Notes: generated from the sequence alone by a model not told the origin. Positions 37,033 to 46,139 are shown, counted from the stretch's first letter. The stretch is 64,000 nucleotides of DNA from Methanolobus psychrophilus R15 (GCA_000306725.1 CP003083.1:62001-126000); one strand, 5' to 3'. Numbers and translations are program-made.

Positions 37033-37773
37033 TCAAAAAGTGCTTCCTGAAACAATTTCCAGTATAGAGTCCCTGCAGCTGCCCTCAACAAGTATCACGG
37101 AATGCGGGGATGTCATCAGCCCGGCAAACTCCGGACAAAAGCCTGAGAGCGGCACCTTATCATCAGCCCACCACATCCGTCTGTAATGGCTCAGGTACCC
37201 GAAGCCGTTCCTGAACTTGTAGAACTCCCTCACCTTTCCCACACCTGCAAGCCCTTCGGACTCCAGGGGCAGCACCACGATATCATTCAGTCTCATGCCC
37301 ATCGAAAAATTGAAAATGTCCTCAGACCATACATCAAGAACTGACTCGTCAAGCCCGGACAGCTTTGCAATGATCATCTCCTTGATCTGCTCACGCCTCT
37401 CAAAGTTATCGAATTTGTGCATCGTCTCGTCAAAATGCTTCAACTCCTCATTGAAGTTCTTCAGTTTCCTGTTGAGGCCCTGCATCTTCCGGACCACTTC
37501 AGGACGCTCCGAAGAGAAGTCAAGACCTTTTGTGGCCTCAGCAAATTCCTTCCTGAACTTGTCGTCAAATTCCCTGTACTGCTCTCCCAGATAGAAGTGT
37601 TTCTTGTGGTCAACAGGTGTGTCCCTCAGCTCCATGAACTCCTGGCCAAACTGCTCCAGAAGATGCAGGCTCAGGTCAAGGGAAAGCACTCCCTTCTCGA
37701 AACAGTCCTTCTCCTGCTGCCCGCCGTATCCCGCGCGCACTATCCATACATTTGCCCTGTGTTCGTAAACCAT
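37033..37773 (-). CDS. Mrr-N/EVE-like domain protein with coiled-coil insertion
   Basis: A 246-residue protein I do not match to a named family. Its two ends look like one split beta domain: VWIVRAGYGGQQEKDCFEKG at the N terminus and MGMRLNDIVVLPLESEG, GVGKVREFYKFRNG, SHYRRMWW, VPLSGF at the C terminus. That arrangement (WxVRAG, then GD-type turn, then a strand with RxxxW) recalls the N-terminal PUA/EVE-like domain of Mrr-type restriction enzymes. Between them lies a long charged helical region (about 55-150, RKLKNFNEELKHFDETMHKF) likely to form a coiled coil. A nucleic-acid or modified-base-binding role is a guess. Start AUG at 37773; a GUG lies four codons upstream. Confidence 0.65.
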   Translation of the reverse strand: MVYEHRANVWIVRAGYGGQQEKDCFEKGVLSLDLSLHLLEQFGQEFMELRDTPVDHKKHFYLGEQYREFDDKFRKEFAEATKGLDFSSERPEVVRKMQGLNRKLKNFNEELKHFDETMHKFDNFERREQIKEMIIAKLSGLDESVLDVWSEDIFNFSMGMRLNDIVVLPLESEGLAGVGKVREFYKFRNGFGYLSHYRRMWWADDKVPLSGFCPEFAGLMTSPHSVILVEGSCRDSILEIVSGSTF

Positions 37774-38069
37774 ATTGTCTCTCACATAAGTGTGAATTAT
37801 TCTAGTTAATAGTCACTCGCAGTTACTTAAATAGATAATACTCAGGTGTTAGAGAAACCTGCATTCCGGTTCAGACCAGTGTTCTACAGGATTATATGTG
37901 TTCATATCTGTTTTTCTACTGAGCATCCTGCAGAGCCAATAGTTAGTTATATCTAATTGAATGTGGTTTGTGATAAGCATAATCCATGAGAGGTTGCAGG
38001 CACCCGGCTTGCACAAAATATAAAAATGATACATTTCTGTGAACTCTCAGTGAAAACAGCGGACATACC

Positions 38070-39260
38070 ATGATGCCTGATGATTCGTATGACATAATAG
38101 TTGTTGGCGCCGGTCCTGCAGGTTCCACGGCAGCCATGTACGCAGCCAAAAGAGGCATTTCTGTTCTCCTTGTAGACAAGAAGAAAGACATCGGTACACC
38201 CCTCCAATGCGGAGGCTTCCTGCCCCACTACGAGACCCTGCATGAACTGGTTCCCAATGCCGAACTGCCCTCCACTCTCGAGGAAATACCCTCCGGCTGC
38301 ATCCATGCTACCACCTCCTACCAGCGTTTCATAGCTCCTGACGGTTACTCAAAGGGATTCCACGTTAATGCAGACGCAATCGACAGAAGACGCTTTGACA
38401 AGCACCTCGCAAGACAGGCCGCAAAAGCCGGTGCGCATCTGCTTGTCGGGACCAACGTCACGGAAGTAAGAGGCACAGAACTTATGATGGACGGAGCCTT
38501 CGGGGAATTCATAGTCAAAGGCAAGGTCATCATCGGAGCCGACGGGCCGAACTCCATCGTTGCTAAAGCCAATAACATGCTAAGGGGCGCCGACCCTATG
38601 GGCACTGGAACAGCATTCGAATATGAGATCAGCGGCGCAGATGCAGACAGGGAAGCCGTAGAAATGTACTTCGGGAAGGAATATGTGCCCGGAGGTTATG
38701 CATGGATAATTTCCCAGGGGGATGACACGGCCAATATAGGCGTCGGCATTCGCGAAGCAATGTTTGGCCAGGGAATGTGCGCAAGGGACTACCTCGACAA
38801 GTTCATGCATGAGCACCCCCTTGCAAGCAGAAAGCTTGAAGGCGCGTCCATATTATCCGTTGTTGCCGGCCTTGTACCAGTTGGCGGTGCGCCGAAGATA
38901 ACAGCCACTAACGACACAGTCATAGCAGGAGACGCCGCAGGACACCTCATCGCAACCAACGGGGGCGGCATTTCCACAGCAATGGTTGGCGGCAAGCTCG
39001 CAGGTGAAACGGCCGCTGATCACCTGGAAGGCAGGTGCAGCCTCATAGAATACGACAGGCGCTGGAGGGAGCAGATGGGAATGGAAATAAAGACTGCAGT
39101 CTATGCACGCAGGCTCATGGATAAGCTCATGCTCTCGGATAAGCTCATGAGCGCCGCTATCAGGGTAATTTCACCAGAACATATGAAAGCTATCCAGTGC
39201 GGACAACTTCCCGACCCTGTAAAGAAAAGCCTGTTAAAACTTAATATAGGTCTTGACTGA
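38070..39260 (+). CDS. Geranylgeranyl reductase family flavoprotein
   Basis: A 396-residue FAD-dependent reductase that most likely saturates the isoprenoid chains of archaeal membrane lipids (digeranylgeranylglycerophospholipid reductase-type). The Rossmann dinucleotide motif GAGPAGSTAAMYAAKRG is at the N terminus and the family's cysteine motif PLQCGGFLP follows. The second FAD motif is VIIGADGPNS (about 150) and the third is DTVIAGDAAGHLIATNGGGI (about 285). The flavin is FAD, used with ferredoxin or another electron donor. Other members act on related isoprenoids, so the substrate is not certain. AUG 38070 is followed by another AUG. It reads toward the gamma-GCT and radical SAM genes, 2 bp away. 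Confidence 0.9.
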   Translation: MMPDDSYDIIVVGAGPAGSTAAMYAAKRGISVLLVDKKKDIGTPLQCGGFLPHYETLHELVPNAELPSTLEEIPSGCIHATTSYQRFIAPDGYSKGFHVNADAIDRRRFDKHLARQAAKAGAHLLVGTNVTEVRGTELMMDGAFGEFIVKGKVIIGADGPNSIVAKANNMLRGADPMGTGTAFEYEISGADADREAVEMYFGKEYVPGGYAWIISQGDDTANIGVGIREAMFGQGMCARDYLDKFMHEHPLASRKLEGASILSVVAGLVPVGGAPKITATNDTVIAGDAAGHLIATNGGGISTAMVGGKLAGETAADHLEGRCSLIEYDRRWREQMGMEIKTAVYARRLMDKLMLSDKLMSAAIRVISPEHMKAIQCGQLPDPVKKSLLKLNIGLD

Positions 39261-39262
39261 AT

Positions 39263-39622
39263 ATGTATATATTTGTATATGGTTCACTGAAAAAAGGGTT
39301 CTCAAAACATGATCTTATAGGAGGCTCGCAGTTCATCTGCAAGACCCGCACCAGGGAAAACTTTGCCATGGTTGACCTGCATCACTTTCCCGGTGTCATC
39401 AAAGGGCAGAGTGTATCCCCGATATATGGGGAAGTATATGATATCGGCGACAGTTTGCTTGATATACTGGATCAATACGAAGGGGACTGGTACTGCAGGG
39501 AACAAGTGAAACTTGAAGCAGGGTTCACAGCCTGGATGTATTTCCTCAGAGATATCCCTGATAGTGGAAAGAAGTACGGGATAGTTATTGAAGGCCTCTG
39601 GAATGAGAAGTCTGGAGAATGA
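39263..39622 (+). CDS. Gamma-glutamylcyclotransferase-like (AIG2) protein
   Basis: A 119-residue protein of the AIG2/GGCT fold. It begins with the family's YGSLKKGFSKHDLIGG, the loop that binds the gamma-glutamyl group, and has a catalytic-type Glu in LLDILDQYEGDWYCREQV. GAVYDI-like GEVYDIGD is the conserved strand. It could release 5-oxoproline from gamma-glutamyl compounds, though methanogens mostly lack glutathione, so another gamma-glutamyl substrate (for example in cofactor F420 or methanofuran side chains) is imaginable. It starts 2 bp after the reductase gene and overlaps the radical SAM gene by 4 bp (ATGA), so translation is probably coupled. Confidence 0.85.
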   Translation: MYIFVYGSLKKGFSKHDLIGGSQFICKTRTRENFAMVDLHHFPGVIKGQSVSPIYGEVYDIGDSLLDILDQYEGDWYCREQVKLEAGFTAWMYFLRDIPDSGKKYGIVIEGLWNEKSGE

Positions 39623-40260
39623 GTATGTCGGAGAATAACAAGTTGAATAACAGTAAAAGAGAGAAACGGTTCACCGGAGGGACCATTGGTTATGAAGCTC
39701 ACGGGAATCTCTATTTAAATATAACCAACAGATGTACTGCAAAGTGCAGCTTCTGTCTCCGGGATATGTGCGACGGAGTCTACGGTTATAGTCTTTGGCT
39801 GTCAGCAGAGCCTACTTACGATGAAATCATAGATGAGCTTGAGCATACAGACCTTACAAAATATAAGGAGATAGTTTTCACTGGCTTTGGAGAGCCGACA
39901 TGCAGGCTTGACACACTTCTTGAGGTAACCAGATGGCTTTGTGAAAAAGGCAAACGTGTGCGCCTGGACACCAACGGTCATGCTAAACTCATGTATCCTG
40001 GCAGGGATGTCGTCGCAGAGCTTAAAGAAGCAGGCATGGAATCCATCTCTATCAGCCTCAATGCCGAATCCGCAAAGAAATATAACCAGCTTTGCAGCCC
40101 TGAATTCAGTAATGCATACGCCTCTCTGCTGGAATTTACAAAAGAATCTGTAAAAGCAGGCATGAGGATCCAGATGACAGTTGTGGGTATGCCTGGGATC
40201 GATATAGAGGAATGTGAAAAGATAGCAACAGGTCTTGGAGCTACTTTTCGTGTAAGATAA
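39619..40260 (+). CDS. TatD-linked radical SAM protein
   Basis: A 213-residue radical SAM enzyme. The [4Fe-4S]/SAM motif is CTAKCSFC at about residues 35-42, a CX3CX2C cluster. VFTGFGEPT is the SAM-binding GGE-like motif, and RLDTNGHAKL and SISISLNAESAKKY continue the partial barrel. The short length and these segments fit the TatD-associated radical SAM family. Its reaction is unknown. Here it is last in an apparent three-gene plus-strand unit, overlapping the gamma-GCT gene. I keep the AUG at 39619; the AUG at 39625 has GGAGA at better spacing. It stops 2 bp before the converging engB. Confidence 0.88.
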   Translation: MSMSENNKLNNSKREKRFTGGTIGYEAHGNLYLNITNRCTAKCSFCLRDMCDGVYGYSLWLSAEPTYDEIIDELEHTDLTKYKEIVFTGFGEPTCRLDTLLEVTRWLCEKGKRVRLDTNGHAKLMYPGRDVVAELKEAGMESISISLNAESAKKYNQLCSPEFSNAYASLLEFTKESVKAGMRIQMTVVGMPGIDIEECEKIATGLGATFRVR

Positions 40261-40262
40261 GA

Positions 40263-40889
40263 TCAGAAGTATTTATACAGATCATCCCTTTTCTCTGCAT
40301 GCAGGCGCTGCCTGATAATTGAATTGAGGGGTTTTATATTACCCTGTTTTGCGCTTATAGGTGCAATAACATCTATCCATTGCCTCCATGGAGGCAGCAT
40401 TCCAAGCTTGTTCACTATATCATCAAGAACATTGTTCTGCTCTTCTTCCTTCACCTTGTCCATCTTATTGACAGCTACAACAGTGTCGATATCAAGCTCC
40501 TTCAGGAAGTCATACATCTCAATATCTATCGGAACCTCGTTCCTTGACTCCCAGCGATCCACAACCTCCACAAAAACTGGGCCATCCACGACCATTACCG
40601 CCATCCGGATGCGCCCGGCTCCATTTTCGATGTAGCGCACTATCTGGTCCTTAACAATGTCCTGCTTGCGCTCTTTAATGCCGCTCATGAACCCGAAACC
40701 AGGCATATCTGTCAGGAGAAGATCTGAAAAACGTATCTGTGTAGGCTTCAGCGTAACGCCGGGGCGTTTGCCCACTTTTACTCTCTGCCCCGTGACCTCC
40801 CTGATGAGAGAGGATTTACCTACATTGGACCTGCCGACAAATATGATCTCAAAATTAACTCCTTCAGTAAGATCTTCACTCTTAGCCAT
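40263..40889 (-). CDS. engB: GTP-binding protein EngB
   Basis: A 208-residue P-loop GTPase of the EngB/YihA family, which in bacteria joins in large-subunit ribosome assembly and division. Motifs: G1 GRSNVGKSSLI (about 18-27), G2 Thr in RPGVTLKP, G3 DMPGFG, G4 NKMDKV, and a C-terminal SAKQGN as G5. Length is normal. Archaeal copies are common in Methanosarcinales. The AUG at 40889 begins MAKSEDLTEGVNFEI. The DHH phosphoesterase gene ends 12 bp upstream, so the two are likely one transcript. Confidence 0.92.
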   Translation of the reverse strand: MAKSEDLTEGVNFEIIFVGRSNVGKSSLIREVTGQRVKVGKRPGVTLKPTQIRFSDLLLTDMPGFGFMSGIKERKQDIVKDQIVRYIENGAGRIRMAVMVVDGPVFVEVVDRWESRNEVPIDIEMYDFLKELDIDTVVAVNKMDKVKEEEQNNVLDDIVNKLGMLPPWRQWIDVIAPISAKQGNIKPLNSIIRQRLHAEKRDDLYKYF

Positions 40890-40901
40890 TATAACTCACA
40901 C

Positions 40902-41915
40902 TTAAACCTTATGTATTTCCTTTCCTATAGCAGCATCCATATCCTGCAGGAATTGCACTAAAGAGGCTGCCGGAACCCTTGCTCCTGCAGCTGCAGCGTG
41001 TCCTCCGCCTGTGCCTCCGTGCTTGATCGCGATGATCTTTAGCAACCTGTTCAGGTCGATATTCACCCTTGACCTTAGGCTCATATCATATACATCTTTA
41101 TGGTTGCGATACTCAGCAGCGACACCTACCCCACGCATTCCATACGATGCTGCGTAAATGGCAGACTTGGACATATAGCCTTTCGGATCGATGACATATG
41201 CCAGGTTCTGAAGAGAGGTGACCTCCTTCTTGACCCTCAGGCGCAGAGCTTCTTCAAATTGTGCACCTTCCCTTGCTATCCCAAGCACATCCGGGATCTC
41301 TGTGGGGATTATGTCGTGCGAAAGGGGAAAAAGCACTTTGCGTTTGAAATCATAATTGCGGCCCATGTGAATAAGAGCCTGTATGAGCGTGCCTGCCTGG
41401 AAGAAAAGGCTTCTTTTATCCCAGTCCTGCAGCCACTCCCTGATAGATGGAGTATTGTCGTAATAGTCGCCTATGGCACCATATATAGCCACTCTGCGCA
41501 TGTCACTGCTCAGCTGGTCCTCCAGCACCTTATATGTCAGTTCTGAGGAGCACATGTTGAGGTCGTTATGCATCCAATCGACATCCCAGCACTTATCAGG
41601 CAGAGGATGATGGTCGATGTATGTGATGCTGGCACTTCGGGCAAGCTCCTCAAGACGGTTATACAGCTCCGTGCATGACCTGACATCAACGGCAATGTCG
41701 CAGATTATGATATTCCTGTATCCATCCGCCATCTTCAGCTCATCGAGTATACCCACCGGAGAAGTAAAATACACATCTGCCTCAGGGTAGGCACTCTTGG
41801 CAATGGCACCGGAACAGACACCGTCAGAATCCCCGTGAGTCAAAATAAGGGACCTGCTCATACCGGAAGATATGCGTTTTATCCCGCCTGCAGTTTTTGT
41901 TTTCGATCTGTTCAT
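40902..41915 (-). CDS. DHH/DHHA1 family phosphoesterase (RecJ-like)
   Basis: A 337-residue phosphoesterase. Metal-binding motifs of the DHH family are THGDSDGVCSGA (motif I), IICDIAVD (II) and IDHHPLPD (III). The C-terminal DHHA1 motif is GGTGGGHAAAAGARVP. This is the layout of archaeal RecJ-like/GAN-type nucleases and of nanoRNases; the target may be single-stranded DNA or short oligonucleotides. The AUG at 41915 lacks a clear ribosome binding site, and the AUG at 41861, closer to motif I, is an alternative. It is 12 bp upstream of engB. Confidence 0.87.
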   Translation of the reverse strand: MNRSKTKTAGGIKRISSGMSRSLILTHGDSDGVCSGAIAKSAYPEADVYFTSPVGILDELKMADGYRNIIICDIAVDVRSCTELYNRLEELARSASITYIDHHPLPDKCWDVDWMHNDLNMCSSELTYKVLEDQLSSDMRRVAIYGAIGDYYDNTPSIREWLQDWDKRSLFFQAGTLIQALIHMGRNYDFKRKVLFPLSHDIIPTEIPDVLGIAREGAQFEEALRLRVKKEVTSLQNLAYVIDPKGYMSKSAIYAASYGMRGVGVAAEYRNHKDVYDMSLRSRVNIDLNRLLKIIAIKHGGTGGGHAAAAGARVPAASLVQFLQDMDAAIGKEIHKV

Positions 41916-41945
41916 TTATAGTAAGGAAAAGCGTTATTATGTATT

Positions 41946-43217
41946 TTACTTTTGCCTTAAGTTCGATATGAACTTCTTGACAGCATCCATAAGATCATAG
42001 AATATCTGGAACATCCCATGATCCTCTTCCACAATTTCCGGCTGCTCCGCACTCATATTATCATAGAAGGAGTAGTCCTGAGGAATGTTATCATAATAAC
42101 TGTCCTGTTCATATCCACCCTGCCCATATTCATCTGCCACATATAGCATATATCGCCTTGAGTAAGCAATGTCCTTATAATCCCGGGGATCAGTAAAACT
42201 AGCTTTTGCCGAAGGGATCACAATACTTCCGGCCGTATCCACTCGCAGTAAGTATGTAAGAGTGATATTCTCTGACGGGTGCAGGATCTTACTGCTGCTT
42301 ATAGAGCCTCCCACAAGAACAGCCTCCATGGGAATTTCATCAGAGACTGACACATAGGCAGCCCTGTCGCCTTCGTTAACAGCACTTACCTGTATCTCAA
42401 TAATATCATTCACCTGCACACTTTCAGCAGAATGGGATTTGGTAAGATTGATGTAAGGACCATGCACAATGAGCTGTGTATCGTTAAGCGTTTTCCTGTA
42501 AATACGCTCATCCATACTAACCAGCACCTGCGTGCCCGTGAAATTATAAGTACCGGGCCTGAGTGCCGTAAGGGAGTATTTATAGGATTTCTGTCCGCCT
42601 GCAGCAAGGGTAGAGTTCCAGTCCATATCGATATCGGGATCAAATACCAGGCCATCCGGGATTTCCTGGACAAGTTGTATAGCTGTCGGAACAACCCTGA
42701 GGTTTCTGATCTTTACCTCAAAATGAGCCCTCTCATCTATATAGATCTCAGTTGCCCGATTCTCCTCAACCTTAATTGTCGCATCTATCTTCTCGATCAC
42801 AATATCCCGGGCATCCGTCACGTTTGCAAGAAAGACACTGATATTTGTATAGGGCACCGGGATATTATTACCTGTAACAACACTCAATGCAGTGACATTA
42901 AGGCGGTCTCCAAAGATATAATTATCAGGTATATTTGAATTGTTCACGGCAAAAATAGACTGCCATGATTCTGAACGGTTGCTCACTACCGTCAACATCA
43001 CATAATCATTATCTATGTCAAATGCCTTGGATGGGGAAAAATCAGCAGCCTTGATCAGATAACCGCTGGCATTGACTTCCTGTCCCCAATAAATGGTATA
43101 GTTCCCTGCTTCAAGCCACTCGACACCTTCATCATCGGTAAACGATTCTGCACTTGCAAGGCTGCATAGGCACACAAGGAGGGCCAGCGCCCCCAATCTC
43201 AAAGTTACCTGTTTCAT
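41946..43217 (-). CDS. Secreted repeat protein paired with a PGF-CTERM protein
   Basis: A 423-residue exported protein. A signal peptide (MKQVTLRLGALALLVCLCSL, then ASA) precedes an N-terminal segment (VEWLEAGNYTIYWGQEVNAS, YLIKAADF) that matches the start of the neighbouring 535-residue protein. The two are thus paralogues in their first domain. Beta-sandwich repeats follow, of the COG1361/DUF11 sort (VNDIIEIQVSAVNEGDRAAY, DEIPMEAVLVGGS). N-glycosylation-type Asn sites are common. The tail is Tyr/Gln/Asp-rich (YGQGGYEQDSYYDN) and ends in a basic amphipathic helix rather than a clear membrane anchor. The gene follows the 535-residue gene by 4 bp. Function unknown. Confidence 0.72.
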   Translation of the reverse strand: MKQVTLRLGALALLVCLCSLASAESFTDDEGVEWLEAGNYTIYWGQEVNASGYLIKAADFSPSKAFDIDNDYVMLTVVSNRSESWQSIFAVNNSNIPDNYIFGDRLNVTALSVVTGNNIPVPYTNISVFLANVTDARDIVIEKIDATIKVEENRATEIYIDERAHFEVKIRNLRVVPTAIQLVQEIPDGLVFDPDIDMDWNSTLAAGGQKSYKYSLTALRPGTYNFTGTQVLVSMDERIYRKTLNDTQLIVHGPYINLTKSHSAESVQVNDIIEIQVSAVNEGDRAAYVSVSDEIPMEAVLVGGSISSSKILHPSENITLTYLLRVDTAGSIVIPSAKASFTDPRDYKDIAYSRRYMLYVADEYGQGGYEQDSYYDNIPQDYSFYDNMSAEQPEIVEEDHGMFQIFYDLMDAVKKFISNLRQK

Positions 43218-43221
43218 AGTT

Positions 43222-44829
43222 CTATTCTTGTTCCCTGCGCTTGATCATGACAAAGACACAGATAAGAATGAATATCATCAGGGACCCTTCAAAACCAGGC
43301 TGCACCCTGGTATCATCAGGACTGGTTACTGTGCTGTCTGTGGAAGAAGAGGAACTGCCCGATGTGCTGCCGGAAGTACTACTCTGTGGTTTATCTGAAA
43401 GGGACGCAGAACCCTGCTCTTCAGGGTCTACAACTGACAGTACGGGCATGTTGGATATCCTTTCACCTTTAAAGCCTTCCATGTCAATGAACGTAGCAGT
43501 CGTTGCAGGCATCTTTACCTCTCCTGCCTCCTTTGTTCTGATCACATACGAGTATGTGGCTGATTTGCCTCCTTTCATAACTTCCTTGAACTCCAGGTTA
43601 CCGCTTACAAAAGACACGGTGGAAGGCAGGCTTTCAGAAGTTGTTACACTGGCATCCTTGTTTCCCTGGTTATGTACAGTTACAGTTACAGTAGCTTCTT
43701 TTCCCGGGCTTACGGAAGAAGGACTCACGGCTTTGGTAAGTACTATATTAGGTCCAGACACTTTGACCTTGGGTGCTTCTGACTTGAATGTGTGCACCTT
43801 ACCGTCGGGTCCTGTGAATGTAGCAGTCGTCGCAGGAATTGTTATCTCGCCGGTCTTTGTGGGCTTCAGTGTGTATTTAAAAAGATCGGCCTTTGTCTCA
43901 CCCGGGGTAAAACTGACAGTTGTCTCCTGATTGGTACTATCCTGTAATTCGAAATGCTCGCTGAGTGAATCGGTAACCTTTGCGGAACTGACACTATAGA
44001 TACCTTTGTTGTATACGCTCACTGAAACGTAAACAGCCTTATCCATGTAGATTTCCTTGGCAATGGTCTTGGTGATGATAAGTTCGACAACAGGCTCTAT
44101 GGTCAGGGTCTTTACTTTGTCATGGGAGTGTATCTGGTTGTTGATGTCCTTGGATTTAGTTGTGACCTTAAAATCGATCTTTGTCTGGTCCCAGTACTCG
44201 GAAGCCTTGAATTTAACAACTATAGGCTCAAGTACCTCATCCTCTTCCACATCAGTAAAACTGTACTTCAGTTTTCCGGAAGTTTGTTCCATTCCACATG
44301 GATCTATCTCTACATCCATATTGTAGGCTTTGGCATCTCCTTCGTTCTTGATATTTATTGTTGCCGTAATAATGGAGGAACCAGTATACCTCGGATCATA
44401 AGTATCCTTATCAGTGCTTATATCGATTTTCATCTTTGGATAAGCTCTCTTATATACTTTGACTGCAGCTTTTGGATCTTTCATATTACCTGTCCATGAA
44501 TCAATGTTGAGGGTCACGGAATCAACAATTACTTTGATGTCATTGCCACTATCTGTATCACGGTAAGTCAGAGTTTCTCCAACACGCAGGGGGGAAATTG
44601 CTTTTATCTGATTGTTCCTGGAAATGCTAATGCTGACAAAACCTTCTGCATTAAAGTCCTCAGCTTTGATGACATAGCTTTCCATTGTTAATGTACCTCC
44701 CCAGTTGAGGGTAGCGGTCTTATCCGCACTGTCCTTCCATTCAATATCATCTACAGTATAGGCTAATGCAGGCAGGCAGAGAAAGTACATTGATAAGAGT
44801 AAACAAATAAGGGGTTTTTTAAGCATCAT
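43222..44829 (-). CDS. Secreted COG1361-type protein with PGF-CTERM-like anchor
   Basis: A 535-residue surface protein. A signal peptide (KPLICLLLSMYFLCLPALA) is followed by a domain shared with its downstream neighbour (WGGTLTMESYVIKAEDF). It has at least two COG1361/DUF11 beta-sandwich repeats (ELIITKTIAKEIYMDKAVYV, NIVLTKAVSPSSVSPGKEAT), each built around a VTVHNQGN-type strand. A Ser/Thr-rich linker (about 480-505) leads to PGFEGSLMIFILICVFVM plus basic residues, which is the PGF-CTERM pattern processed by archaeosortase. It therefore probably ends up lipid-linked in the cell surface. AUG at 44829. The group behind the KaiC-like ATPase suggests a joint role. Confidence 0.82.
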   Translation of the reverse strand: MMLKKPLICLLLSMYFLCLPALAYTVDDIEWKDSADKTATLNWGGTLTMESYVIKAEDFNAEGFVSISISRNNQIKAISPLRVGETLTYRDTDSGNDIKVIVDSVTLNIDSWTGNMKDPKAAVKVYKRAYPKMKIDISTDKDTYDPRYTGSSIITATINIKNEGDAKAYNMDVEIDPCGMEQTSGKLKYSFTDVEEDEVLEPIVVKFKASEYWDQTKIDFKVTTKSKDINNQIHSHDKVKTLTIEPVVELIITKTIAKEIYMDKAVYVSVSVYNKGIYSVSSAKVTDSLSEHFELQDSTNQETTVSFTPGETKADLFKYTLKPTKTGEITIPATTATFTGPDGKVHTFKSEAPKVKVSGPNIVLTKAVSPSSVSPGKEATVTVTVHNQGNKDASVTTSESLPSTVSFVSGNLEFKEVMKGGKSATYSYVIRTKEAGEVKMPATTATFIDMEGFKGERISNMPVLSVVDPEEQGSASLSDKPQSSTSGSTSGSSSSSTDSTVTSPDDTRVQPGFEGSLMIFILICVFVMIKRREQE

Positions 44830-44882
44830 TCAACCTCATACATGTTAGTAGTAGCAGTGATATAGATATTAATTTTATGGAA

Positions 44883-45383
44883 TCAGTCTTTTGGTGTCAG
44901 TGTTTTAAATCCCTTGATTTGGGAAGGTCGGTCAATTGCCTTTGTCCTGGAAGTGGAACTTGGAAGGTCGGTCATGGCAGGCTGCTGTATGAGTCCAGCG
45001 GTATTCGCATCTGCGGTTCGCTGGCTTTTGTACCCCGCTTCGATTGTTTGTTTTACAATAACCTCTGAAAGTTCAGGAAAAATATTTGTCCTCTCAGATT
45101 GTTTTTCTGAGCTCCTTTTTGACATATCGGACTTAAGGTCTCTTTCCTTGGCCTTGGTCCCATATTCTTTGCCGTCCCTATAGTTCTGCATGACAAGCTT
45201 TCCAAGGCCGGATTCTCTTGCCAGGTCCTCAAGCATTGAGTATTGCTCACTAACCCAGCCAAGTTCGGAATGCTTGTGGTACCCTACTTCAAAACCAAGC
45301 TTATACGCACTCTTAATAAGTTCATCGATCTCAGATCTGGTGAGTTGCGTTTGTTCCTCTTTTTTTTTGAAAAATCTTACCAT
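44883..45383 (-). CDS. Charged cytosolic protein next to a KaiC-like ATPase
   Basis: A 166-residue soluble protein I do not recognise. The N terminus is basic (MVRFFKKKEEQTQ). A helical core follows: SEIDELIKSAYKLGFEVGYH, KHSELGWVSEQYSMLEDLAR, LGKLVMQNYRDGKEYGTKAK. The C-terminal half is Ser/Thr/Lys-rich and probably unstructured. There is no signal peptide or membrane helix. It starts 12 bp after the KaiC-like ATPase gene on the same strand, and the two surface-protein genes follow after 53 bp. That makes it a likely partner or regulator of the ATPase. Confidence 0.65.
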   Translation of the reverse strand: MVRFFKKKEEQTQLTRSEIDELIKSAYKLGFEVGYHKHSELGWVSEQYSMLEDLARESGLGKLVMQNYRDGKEYGTKAKERDLKSDMSKRSSEKQSERTNIFPELSEVIVKQTIEAGYKSQRTADANTAGLIQQPAMTDLPSSTSRTKAIDRPSQIKGFKTLTPKD

Positions 45384-45395
45384 AGTCCCACATCC

Positions 45396-46139
45396 TCACT
45401 CAAGAAGTTCTTGCACAGCCATGCCCCTTTCAGTGAAACCCACACCTCTCAGGTTACAGTCATGCTTGGTTCCCCTCATCTTGATTATCTGAATAGCGCG
45501 CGTCATGGTCTTATCGTACAGGAAATTATGCAGGAATATGACCCCGTGGGAAGCAAACTGTTCTGTGGAGTAGACTGTCGGATCTGTCATCTCGGATATC
45601 AGTATCGTGGTACATCCTAATTTCTTGAGGTTGCGGATGAACCTGCTCATCTCTTTTTCCTGAAGAGAGGGGTCCTTTGAAGTGAAACGGATCGCTGACA
45701 CAGAATCAATCACCAGTCGCTTTACGCCATACTCAGCAACATAGGATGCGATTTCCTTATACACTGTAGCCGGGGAAGGAGCACCATGATCGGCAGGAGA
45801 ATTGACCATATCGTGTTCGTGGATGCCGCGCTCATGCAGGTCATCGATAAAACCATAGTCCATTCTTGGACCAAGGTCCGCAAACAATAGTTTTTGCATC
45901 TTGATCAAAGTCACTACGTTCATACTGTAGTTTGACATGTCATCTATTATATTCTGCGGACTCTCTACCAGACTCACATAAAGACCGACTTCTCCAAGTG
46001 CAGCTCCCTGTGCAAGATATTGAACACAGAAAGTGGTTTTACCACTTCCGGGGGGCCCGCTGAGAAGGTAAACGCGTTCCGAGAGTAATCCTCCTTGCAG
46101 GATTTCGTCAAGACCATCTATTCCAGTTTTAATTCTCAT
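45396..46139 (-). CDS. KaiC/RAD55-like RecA-superfamily ATPase
   Basis: A 247-residue single-domain ATPase. The Walker A is GPPGSGKTTF at about residues 28-37 and the Walker B is KRLVIDSVSAIRF at about 145. The N-terminal MRIKTGIDGLDEILQGGLLS and the end VRGTKHD-like KMRGTKHDCNLRGVGFTERG are typical of archaeal KaiC-domain proteins, as is ArlH, the archaellum ATPase partner. Such proteins bind ATP and switch state to control partners rather than process DNA. It heads a four-gene unit with a charged partner and two secreted proteins. AUG 46139. The role is inferred only from context. Confidence 0.88.
   Translation of the reverse strand: MRIKTGIDGLDEILQGGLLSERVYLLSGPPGSGKTTFCVQYLAQGAALGEVGLYVSLVESPQNIIDDMSNYSMNVVTLIKMQKLLFADLGPRMDYGFIDDLHERGIHEHDMVNSPADHGAPSPATVYKEIASYVAEYGVKRLVIDSVSAIRFTSKDPSLQEKEMSRFIRNLKKLGCTTILISEMTDPTVYSTEQFASHGVIFLHNFLYDKTMTRAIQIIKMRGTKHDCNLRGVGFTERGMAVQELLE

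Noticed and set aside
43241-43930. 229-codon ORF on the plus strand
   Set aside because: Antisense to the PGF-CTERM surface protein; Val/Ser-rich shadow of beta-sandwich repeats.
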